DNA of 5,058 nucleotides. Origin: an uncultured delta proteobacterium (GTDB lineage Bacteria; RBG-13-61-14; DRUE01). Location of the stretch: assembly GCA_903897985.1 (NCBI GenBank), contig CAIUDS010000450.1, forward strand, positions 1 through 5,058, given 5' to 3'. Shown in pieces: positions 1 through 5,020 of this stretch (position 1 is the first letter of the stretch; each line of letters opens with the position of its first letter). Both the position numbers and the translations under genes were made by a program. The notes beneath the pieces are model-generated. The model had not been told where the DNA came from and did not search any database. It saw only the letters and a program-made list of their open reading frames with translations.

Positions 1-322
1 AGAAATAAATTTCTCTTGAGATCTTGTCCTGAGGAATATAACAGTTTTGACCAAAGGCATATTTTGCAGTTGGCAATACCTTCAATCTCCGGATTCTATC
101 AACATTTCTTTTGCGGCTTTTGATGATGCGACGCAATTTTCTGAAAAGCTCGGGGTCGTAATCCGACCATTTTTAATATTCTATTTTTTCTCCATCGCCG
201 CGCTTGTCATCATCGGTAAGCATCCAGAAAACGCCCGCTTTCAAGTGCCTGCCCTTAACTAAAGTTCGGATCAGCCCGTATTTCAGGTAATCATTTACAT
301 CCCCTACATATTGATTCTTCAT
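1..322 (-). pseudogene. Interrupted gene of the 'MKNQYxGDxNDY' uncharacterised family, 3' end beyond the window
   Basis: Reading leftward from ATG at 322-320, the frame gives 49 residues beginning MKNQYVGDVNDYLKYGLIR and then TAA at 175-173. The same frame continues without another stop for 57 codons to position 2, including KWSDYDPELF and KRNVDRIRRLKVLPTAKYAF. From memory, this matches a scattered uncharacterised bacterial and phage family of roughly 220-260 residues, which starts MKNQYFGDINDYRKYGLLR, has a CWMLTPDDG-like segment (here FWMLTDDDK, residues 32-40) and continues EYL..P..W..YDPELF. The stop falls exactly where the family's L..P residues are expected, so a small in-frame deletion or a compensated indel probably created TAA. 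The start is well supported: it overlaps the upstream stop as ATGA (319-322) and GGGAGGG lies at 331-337, 8 bases away. GC is about 43% over the 180 bases I counted, lower than the glycosidase-like gene. An assembly error in the AT-rich ATATTAAAAATGG is the main alternative. Function is unknown. Confidence 0.7.
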
Positions 323-921
323 GTGAAATTCCCTCCCTCTTTATTATGTCTCCCGATCTCTTCCATAATAGACCAATTTCTCATCCGCTTCCGAGTCACC
401 GGCGAAATTAACGCCAGCCCCAAGCCGCTGAGAACATCGTAAAATTTGACGGGATTGGTCAGGCTCAAGCCGTAGCGGGGGCCGAATTTGGCGAGCAGTT
501 CCTCGCCGTCCAGCGAGGCCAGCATTTCGGCTTCGGGGAGGATGGGCGAGAAGATGATCTGGCGCCTGGAAAGCGCGGCCAGAATTTCGCGGCCGGCGAT
601 AAAGAAGGCGTCCCGATCTTTTTCCGCAACCAGCCGGGAATTGATTTGGTCAAAGACTGCGGCGTCAATCCGGATCTCCTGCGCAGGCATCGCCTGGTCT
701 GTTTTTTTGCTGGTGAGGATCAGCGAAAAGATTGGTTCGCCGCGATCCTCGATCACTAACCGGGCGCCGGATTCCGGCGGGTTCATCAAATCCCTGGCCC
801 GAACGACATCCGGATTTTCAGAAAGATAGAAAAGACCCCGAGCGATCAATCGCAAATGGGCCCGGAGCATCAGGATCGGGTGGCGCATCAACACCGCCAG
901 CAGTCTCAGCGCCTGCCTCAT
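319..921 (-). CDS. Conserved-context hypothetical protein, 200 aa, coupled to the glycosidase-like gene
   Basis: I do not recognise the family. The start is firm: ATG at 921-919 overlaps the stop of the upstream gene as ATGA (918-921), and GGAGG on the minus strand (929-933) lies 7 bases before it. The N-terminus (residues 1-33) is rich in Leu, Arg and His (MRQALRLLAVLMRHPILML...), and looks like a basic amphipathic helix rather than a clean signal peptide or transmembrane segment, so peripheral membrane or protein contact is possible. Residues about 53-95 alternate hydrophobic and charged positions in a beta-like pattern (RLVIEDRGEPIFSLILTSKK, then IRIDAAVFDQI). The rest looks mainly helical, with DGEELLAKFGPRYGLSLTNP near residues 138-157. 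There is no Cys and no obvious catalytic motif. Tight coupling to the glycosidase-like gene implies coordinated expression and perhaps a shared process. The stop TGA overlaps the next start. Confidence 0.75.
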   Translation of the reverse strand: MRQALRLLAVLMRHPILMLRAHLRLIARGLFYLSENPDVVRARDLMNPPESGARLVIEDRGEPIFSLILTSKKTDQAMPAQEIRIDAAVFDQINSRLVAEKDRDAFFIAGREILAALSRRQIIFSPILPEAEMLASLDGEELLAKFGPRYGLSLTNPVKFYDVLSGLGLALISPVTRKRMRNWSIMEEIGRHNKEGGNFT

Positions 922-2933
922 TCGATTTCCTCCAAGCAGGCATAAATCTGAAACTCGGGCAGGATAAAATGAAATCCCGAAGCCTGCGCGCGAATCTCGA
1001 TGCTTTCTCCTTCCGGAAAGGACATGCGAAAAGACTCGGGAGTATGGCTGAAATCTCTTTCAATCACCAGTTCCGCGTTCCTGACCGGGGTGAAGGAATC
1101 TTCTTGATAGCGATAGTTGCGGTTGAGCAGCTTGATCAGCAATTTGCCGCTCGAATCCGCCAGCCGGAGTAGCGGGGACAGACCGGCCGGATTGCTCACC
1201 GACACCATCGGCTTCAAGCCGGCTTCCAGCAAATCCTGGGGCGTGATATTCTCGCCCTTTAAAATTTTAACGCCCGGCGACTGTATCCGGGCCGTTTGGG
1301 CATCTGTAATGTGGCTTACATTGGGCAGGATCAACAATTCATCAGGGGAAAGCTCTCCCCGGTCGGATACAAACTCGTAATCTCCCCAGATAACCAAGCG
1401 GTATTGGATTCCGAGATTTTGCAGGGAACGGGTGACGGCGCTGAGCGAGCGGAAATGCTCTCCTGGGAGCTTGAGAAAATCAAAGGTCCAGAAATAGCTC
1501 GGGAAGGAAAGCACTACGGCGGCCTGGGAAATATTTTTGGCGTTGCGCCATTTTTCTCGAATCACCTTTACAAATTTGAGATAGCCTGCAATTTCCTCAA
1601 CCGGCGGGAAATAAGCTCCGTCGCCGGTGAGGCCGAGGCAGGAATACGGGACCATAAAATCGCCGCCGGCAAAGGACGCCTCGGCAATCAAATAGCGGAG
1701 GATATTGACATCCGGCCGCGAGCCGTCGGGCTTCTTGGTTTTGGCGCGCTCGCGCAAATGCGCGGCAAAGGCGATATGCGGGACCATGGTCACGGGCTTT
1801 TGGTCATCGAGCGCGCGCCCGATCTCGGCATAAATAAGGTTAGTGCCGGCCGGTGGAATCGCCGGGTGATACTCCAGGCTGAACACATCCACATATTCGG
1901 CAAGCGCCAAATGGTGCGGCATCCAGAAGGCGAAGTTCGCCGAAATCGAGATTTCCCGGTTGTTTTCTTTTGCATATCGGCGGGCATGGCTGGTCAACTC
2001 GGAAAAATTCCTTTTTGCATCCATCAGCAGCGACCGTTTCCAGTCCTGCCAATGGGGCATGCCCCGGAAATAAGCAAGCTCGGAGGGAATCCCGGCCCCC
2101 TTTTCCCGGAGCAGGCCGGCATAATCGAAGTTCCGAAATTGCTCGCCGTGGCGCTCGACCATATAGCCCCGGAACTTCTCCTGACAATGCGGGCAGAAAC
2201 CGGCCCGGGTCCCGCCAGGCTCCATTGCCAGCGCGGGCTCGTCAAACTGGATTCCGTCAAAGCCCGCGTCAATCTGCATCTCCACGATGGCCTTCAGGTG
2301 CTCCATCCAGACCGGGCTGTTCTTGCACATGAAATAATTGGTGTATTTGAGGTCGCGCTCGAGGCCCGAGCTCGTGACCCAATAGCAGAGGCTCTTGTCG
2401 CCATGCAGGTCTTGGCAGGCGGCTTGGTCCAGAAAATTATGGCTCGCCAGCGCGTGTTCCATCTTGGCCCGCCGCTCCGGCGAAAGATAGAGCTGGCAGC
2501 TCTTATAAATCTTCGGATAGCGGTCCTGGTAGAACTCGTTCAGGCCCCAGATTCCTGGTTTTCCTTTTCCAGAAATTTTGCCGAAAGAAATAATCTCGCT
2601 CTCGTCCTGGTTAAGCTCGACCGCAACTTCATATCCCTGCGCGGTAAAGACCACGGCAAAGACCTTGATCCCGCGCTCATGGCAAGCCCTGAGGAATTCT
2701 CGATCACAAGTTCCCTCCCGGTCCCATGCCCGCTTCCCTTTCAATTCCGATTCCAGGTCCGCGAGACTGATTACGCCGCTACCCGCTCCGGACCAAAGCA
2801 ACGCCTCGGAGTGGAGCGCAACCAGGTCGTCCACCACCGCGCCGTCCTTGCCCGAGAAACACGCGCACAGGGCGCGGTCATGGCGCGGATAGAGGGAGCA
2901 CATGCTGAACCGGGTTTGCGGAGAAAAACTCAT
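918..2933 (-). CDS. Glycosidase-like TIM-barrel protein (GHL6 / GH42-like), 671 aa
   Basis: This is probably a carbohydrate-active enzyme or a descendant of one; the substrate is unknown. The order is a beta/alpha barrel from about 30 to 460, an alpha/beta domain at about 470-560 (AAVVLSFPSYFW, LGIQYRLVI, ELLILPN) resembling the GH42 trimerisation or glutamine-amidotransferase-like fold, and a beta-rich tail at about 590-668. Barrel signatures are GIKVFAVVF (88-96), GFDGIQFDEPAL (224-235), FCPHCQEKFRGYM (246-258) followed by RHG, ISISANFAFW (328-337) and VDVFSLEYH (348-356). In GH42-like proteins an acidic residue stands shortly before a CxxC(x)nFRxW segment. By analogy D231/E232 may hold the acid/base position and E354 a second acidic role, but this is inference. 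C247 and C250 could bind metal, although two more ligands are not obvious. I see no signal peptide, so a cytoplasmic location is likely. ATG at 2933 was chosen as the first Met after a perfect TATAAT; M11 is the alternative. The length fits this fold. Confidence 0.8.
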   Translation of the reverse strand: MSFSPQTRFSMCSLYPRHDRALCACFSGKDGAVVDDLVALHSEALLWSGAGSGVISLADLESELKGKRAWDREGTCDREFLRACHERGIKVFAVVFTAQGYEVAVELNQDESEIISFGKISGKGKPGIWGLNEFYQDRYPKIYKSCQLYLSPERRAKMEHALASHNFLDQAACQDLHGDKSLCYWVTSSGLERDLKYTNYFMCKNSPVWMEHLKAIVEMQIDAGFDGIQFDEPALAMEPGGTRAGFCPHCQEKFRGYMVERHGEQFRNFDYAGLLREKGAGIPSELAYFRGMPHWQDWKRSLLMDAKRNFSELTSHARRYAKENNREISISANFAFWMPHHLALAEYVDVFSLEYHPAIPPAGTNLIYAEIGRALDDQKPVTMVPHIAFAAHLRERAKTKKPDGSRPDVNILRYLIAEASFAGGDFMVPYSCLGLTGDGAYFPPVEEIAGYLKFVKVIREKWRNAKNISQAAVVLSFPSYFWTFDFLKLPGEHFRSLSAVTRSLQNLGIQYRLVIWGDYEFVSDRGELSPDELLILPNVSHITDAQTARIQSPGVKILKGENITPQDLLEAGLKPMVSVSNPAGLSPLLRLADSSGKLLIKLLNRNYRYQEDSFTPVRNAELVIERDFSHTPESFRMSFPEGESIEIRAQASGFHFILPEFQIYACLEEIE

Positions 2934-2942
2934 CCTGGCTTC

Positions 2943-2948
2943 ATTATA
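2943..2948 (-). promoter_or_regulatory. -10 box (TATAAT) of the glycosidase-like operon, probably giving a leaderless mRNA
   Basis: The minus strand carries a perfect TATAAT whose 3' edge is 9 bases from the ATG at 2933. Transcription starting 6-8 bases after the box would give a leader of only a few bases. No good -35 exists at 16-18 base spacing (TTTGGG at 17); TTGATT lies 21 bases away. No Shine-Dalgarno is convincing, AGCCAGG being only a weak candidate. The gap to the URO-D-family gene is 145 bases, so this operon probably has its own promoter, although read-through is also possible. Confidence 0.5.
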
Positions 2949-3025
2949 TCCTTAAGGACTGGCTGCCCAAATCAAACAAGTTGAGCCTATGAACTTTTGG
3001 GCAACATCCCCGTTAGCTGAAATTT

Positions 3026-3064
3026 GAGCGATTGAATTTTAAGGAATCGCGACTAAAGTCGCTC
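3026..3064. repeat. Hairpin-rich intergenic element with three overlapping stems
   Basis: Three 6-bp pairings compete in this short stretch: GCGACT (3049-3054) with AGTCGC (3057-3062), GCGATT (3028-3033) with AATCGC (3045-3050), and GAGCGA (3026-3031) with TCGCTC (3059-3064). It lies between the stop of the URO-D-family gene and the glycosidase-like promoter. No T-tract directly follows any stem on either strand, so a classical intrinsic terminator is not well supported. A dispersed REP-like element or an RNA-processing or attenuator hairpin would also fit. The rest of the 2934-3078 gap holds only the -10 box. Confidence 0.45.
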
Positions 3065-3078
3065 GCCCGAAGTTGTTC

Positions 3079-4299
3079 TTAAGTGCGTGAGCGGCGATAG
3101 TTCAGGGCGGTGTCGTAAATGGCCATGATTTTTTCGGGCGGAACATTGGCCTGGATATTGTGGACCTGGTTGAAAATGTAACCGCCGCCGGGCGCGAAGG
3201 TCTCGATCAGGCGCCGGGTTTCATCCTTGATCTGTCCAACCGTGCCGTTGGGAACGGTGTGTTGCATGTTGGCGCCGCCGCCCCAGAACACCAGGTTTTT
3301 GCCGAATTCTTTTTTCAAGCTCGCGGGGTCCATGCCTTGGGCGGAAATCTGGACGGGGTTGAGGATTTGAACGCCGGCGTCAATCAGTTCGGGGATGAGT
3401 TGGCGGATGCCGCCGCAGCAATGGAGGAACACCGCGGCCGAGGAGTGTTTGCGGATGAATTGGAACTGGACTTGGTGATAGGGCTTGATCAGCTCGCGAT
3501 ACATGGCGGTGGAAATCAGCGGCCCGTTTTGCGCGCCGAGGTCGTCGCCCATCTGGATGACCTGAATGTAATCGCCCACGGCGTCGAGATATTTTTTCAG
3601 GTCGCGCAGGTAAGCCGCGGTGATGATTTCGAAATAATGGTGGACCAGGCCGGGCTCGGCCGCGAGCAGGAACATGAATTTCTCGTACCCGAAAGCCGTC
3701 TGGCCGGCTTCGAGGATGTTGCCGCCGAACGCGCCCAGGATGGCGTAGTCGGTTTTATGGAACATTTCCGCGGCGTTTTTTTTAAGGAACTCCAACTCGG
3801 TGTCGGAAATTTCCGCGATGGGTTTGCGGTCAATATCTTCTTTGGTTTCGCAGTCGGCATAGCCGTGATGGACCTGATCGTAGTAATAACTCCCGGCCGG
3901 CATCACCGCGACCGGGATTTTCCCGGTTATGATGGCCAAGTCACCGTTCTCCATTTTAACCGGGTTGAGTCCCGCGGGCACCAGGCAGGGCGTGCCGTCC
4001 TGGAGTTTCGACTCCTTCCATTCGGTGATCGGGATGCCGAATGACGGCGCCAGCCGGTGGAGCTGGATGACATCGCCGCCCATCCGTTTCAAAATCGGTT
4101 CCTCCGGCTCGGCCAGTTGCTGGAAGATGTCATACACCCGCAGGTGTCCCTTTCGGATCCCCAGATATTCCTTGAGCCGGGCATAAGCGATCGCGGCGAT
4201 CCCGGTCGAGCGCATGCCGCCGAAATCAATAGGCAGGACATCGGGCTCTTGGTGATTTATCGCCGCCTGGATTCTCCCCCGTGAAGTCATCTTATTCAT
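3079..4299 (-). CDS. Uroporphyrinogen decarboxylase (URO-D) family protein, methyltransferase-type, 406 aa
   Basis: This is a URO-D-fold protein of the branch that includes the cobamide-dependent methyltransferases MtaA, MtbA and CmuA rather than a true HemE. The N-terminus (MTSRGRIQAAINHQEPDVLP) is typical of the group, but the HemE substrate-binding RQAGR motif is absent; GGMRSTGIAAIAY stands in that region (27-39). Further landmarks are FGGNILEAGQTAFGYE (191-206), MGDDLGAQNGP (250-260) with the conserved GDD, FLHCCGGIRQLIPELIDAGV (291-310), ILNPVQ (312-317), FWGGG (338-342) and GGGYIFNQVHNIQANVPPE (371-389). H293-x-C295 matches the HxC zinc pair of MtaA-type enzymes. Their distal Cys is missing, and H380 could replace it (inference). 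No corrinoid protein or MtaB-like partner is in the window, so the methyl donor and acceptor are unknown. The protein is about 50 residues longer than HemE. ATG at 4299 is preferred over the Met at codon 4; neither has a Shine-Dalgarno. The stop is TAA. Confidence 0.88.
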   Translation of the reverse strand: MNKMTSRGRIQAAINHQEPDVLPIDFGGMRSTGIAAIAYARLKEYLGIRKGHLRVYDIFQQLAEPEEPILKRMGGDVIQLHRLAPSFGIPITEWKESKLQDGTPCLVPAGLNPVKMENGDLAIITGKIPVAVMPAGSYYYDQVHHGYADCETKEDIDRKPIAEISDTELEFLKKNAAEMFHKTDYAILGAFGGNILEAGQTAFGYEKFMFLLAAEPGLVHHYFEIITAAYLRDLKKYLDAVGDYIQVIQMGDDLGAQNGPLISTAMYRELIKPYHQVQFQFIRKHSSAAVFLHCCGGIRQLIPELIDAGVQILNPVQISAQGMDPASLKKEFGKNLVFWGGGANMQHTVPNGTVGQIKDETRRLIETFAPGGGYIFNQVHNIQANVPPEKIMAIYDTALNYRRSRT

Positions 4300-4306
4300 G
4301 GGAGCT

Positions 4307-4335
4307 ATTTAATCCCAAGGCGAGAAATCTGTCAA
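4307..4335 (-). promoter_or_regulatory. Sigma-70-type promoter for the URO-D-family gene
   Basis: On the minus strand a perfect -35 TTGACA (4335-4330) is followed after 17 bases by TTAAAT (4312-4307, four of six matches to TATAAT). The -10 edge is only 7 bases from the ATG at 4299, so the predicted transcript starts about at the start codon. This agrees with the absence of a ribosome binding site (the sequence before ATG is AAATAGCTCCC). If translation starts at codon 4 instead, the leader is still only about 10 bases. Confidence 0.6.
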
Positions 4336-4359
4336 AATGAAAACCCGAGCATTATTCGC

Positions 4360-4388
4360 TTGACAAAATTTATAAAATGGTTTTTAAT
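4360..4388 (+). promoter_or_regulatory. Sigma-70-type promoter for the Cys/His repeat gene
   Basis: A perfect -35 TTGACA (4360-4365), a 17-base spacer and TTTAAT (4383-4388, five of six) give a predicted start near 4395 and a leader of about 35 bases to the ATG at 4430. The flanks are AT-rich. It is divergent from the URO-D-family promoter; the two -35 boxes (TGTCAA at 4330-4335 and TTGACA at 4360-4365) are 24 bases apart, so a single regulator bound between them could affect both. I see no clear operator palindrome there. Confidence 0.65.
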
Positions 4389-4415
4389 GATATTTAAATA
4401 ACCAATTAACACAAG

Positions 4416-4423
4416 AAAGGAGG
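4416..4423 (+). promoter_or_regulatory. Strong ribosome binding site AAAGGAGG that decides the start
   Basis: AAAGGAGG directly abuts an ATG at 4424, leaving no spacer, but stands 6 bases before the in-frame ATG at 4430. The optimal spacing makes 4430 the likely start and shortens the protein by two residues. Confidence 0.75.
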
Positions 4424-4429
4424 ATGGTC

Positions 4430-4630
4430 ATGAAGGTTCAGGTCTGCAAATACTGTGGTCAGGTAGCTGGTCCTGGTACAAGATGCCCAGTCTATAGCGA
4501 CAGTGATGATCGACACATCTTCGTGGAAATGGAGCTTCCCGCGCATTGTAAGTACTGCGGTCAGATGGCGGGGATCGGAACAAAATGCCCCGTAGGTAGC
4601 GATGAGAAGCACGTATTTGTCAAAGACTGA
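4430..4630 (+). CDS. Small two-repeat CxxC...C...H protein, 66 aa, putative zinc-binding
   Basis: The protein begins MKVQVCKYCGQ and is almost entirely two copies of one unit: residues 6-33 (C6, C9, C19, H29) and 40-66 (C40, C43, C53, H61). Both contain CKYCGQxAGxGTxCPV, then a short acidic loop with SD, then H[IV]FV. Spacings are C-x2-C-x9-C-x9-H and C-x2-C-x9-C-x7-H, so each unit can supply a CCCH site, most simply for zinc. The linker is about six residues (MELPAH). There is no signal peptide or membrane segment, so a soluble cytoplasmic protein is likely. I recall similar CxYCG...CP...H units in unnamed bacterial proteins but no function. It has its own promoter and a strong ribosome binding site. 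The next frame, an RRE-like fragment, starts 111 bases downstream on the same strand, so cotranscription is plausible. A RiPP precursor is an alternative, but strong repeat conservation and the His ligands fit a folded metal-binding domain at least as well. Confidence 0.8.
   Translation: MKVQVCKYCGQVAGPGTRCPVYSDSDDRHIFVEMELPAHCKYCGQMAGIGTKCPVGSDEKHVFVKD
4445..4627 (+). repeat. Internal tandem protein repeat (4445-4528 and 4547-4627)
   Basis: The two coding copies agree at 13 of the first 16 residues (differences V/M, P/I, R/K). Eight of those 13 identical residues use different synonymous codons. The duplication is therefore old and the protein sequence, not the DNA, has been kept. Confidence 0.8.
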
Positions 4631-4741
4631 TCGGCCAGATCAAGCACTAGATTATCATTGGCCACCGAAAGCGTCGAACAGTCGGCTGGCGGCGACGCAT
4701 GACGAGGCGAATTTCAATCACTAATTTAGCGAGAGGTAATA

Positions 4742-4945
4742 ATGCCCAGTATAGATTTTGAACTTGACGCACAAGTGTTGTTGCCGACTCAATTCACCGA
4801 TCATCTCATCAGAGGAATGCACCTTTTGATTGTAGCGGAGCGCCCCACTTGGATTGTGCTCAATGATGCAGAGTTCGACGCATTCAAGCAACTCAGCAAG
4901 CGGGTAACAGTGCGCGAACTACTCAATTCGCATCCCCAGCAGTGA
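4742..4945 (+). pseudogene. PqqD-like / RRE-type N-terminal fragment, 67 codons, probably truncated by the IS
   Basis: The frame starts at ATG 4742 behind GAGAGG (4731-4736). Its core, residues 26-62, reads as two strands (MHLLIV and TWIVL), a turn LND, a helix (AEFDAFKQLSK) and the start of another (TVRELLN). This is the pattern of PqqD and of RiPP recognition elements, where a winged-helix domain binds a precursor leader peptide; many radical SAM peptide maturases carry such a domain at their N-terminus. The usual final helix is missing: the protein stops after NSHPQQ. Its TGA stop (4943-4945) coincides with the probable first bases of the IS left end, so the stop is most likely supplied by the insertion and the gene continued further. 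The original product could have been a free PqqD-like protein (about 90 residues) or a longer maturase. The RRE assignment rests on pattern similarity and is moderate; the truncation is supported by position. Confidence 0.55.
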
Positions 4946-4949
4946 GCTT

Positions 4950-5015
4950 CCCCCCAAAAACTGGACAGGTAGTTAAGTTAGGTTTTGAGGGTAAAATTGG
5001 GTCCAGAAAAGGGGG
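4950..5015 (+). promoter_or_regulatory. Inverted repeat in the IS left end covering the orfA ribosome binding site
   Basis: CCCCC (within 4950-4955) and CTGGAC (4961-4966) can pair with GTCCAG (5001-5006) and GGGGG (5011-5015), leaving AAAAA opposite AAAA as an internal loop. The right arm is the probable orfA Shine-Dalgarno. A transcript entering from outside could therefore hide that site. An internal start after TAAAAT (4992-4997) would lack the left arm. No good -35 is paired with that TAAAAT. Confidence 0.4.
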
Positions 5016-5020
5016 AAAGC

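Noticed and set aside
173..175. Programmed stop-codon readthrough or TAA reassignment in the MKNQY-family gene
   Set aside because: TAA ends the URO-D-family gene normally, and family residues appear to be missing at the site, which points to a deletion rather than recoding.
47..262. Plus-strand 71-codon frame with a hydrophobic stretch
   Set aside because: It is antisense to the interrupted MKNQY-family gene, whose translation is family-like on both sides of the stop; no ribosome binding site precedes it.
1296..2984. Long plus-strand open frame of 562 codons opposite the glycosidase-like gene
   Set aside because: It is antisense to a gene with clear barrel motifs, an operon context and a promoter; the translation shows no recognisable domain and has no good ribosome binding site. 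Codon bias of the GC-rich gene explains the open frame.
3160..4044. Plus-strand open frame of 294 codons opposite the URO-D-family gene
   Set aside because: The opposite strand has unmistakable family motifs over the same span. The Val/Gly/Asp/Glu-rich translation is what an antisense frame of this gene would give.
3079..4299. Annotation as HemE of haem synthesis
   Set aside because: The RQAGR substrate-binding motif is absent, the protein is longer than HemE, and an HxC metal motif of the methyltransferase branch is present.
4406..4612. Minus-strand 68-codon frame over the Cys/His repeat gene
   Set aside because: The plus strand has a promoter, a strong ribosome binding site and two conserved metal-binding repeats; the minus-strand product has no recognisable feature.
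4631..4741. Weak GGCCA/TGGCC stem (4633-4637 with 4659-4663) after the Cys/His repeat gene as a terminator
   Set aside because: Only 5 bp with a 21-base loop and no T-run; read-through into the RRE-like frame is more likely.
4699..4761. Short plus-strand frame of 20 codons starting MTRRISITN and overlapping the RRE-like start
   Set aside because: It lacks a ribosome binding site, and its overlap with the better supported ATG at 4742 is in another frame. A coupling leader cannot be excluded but is not supported.
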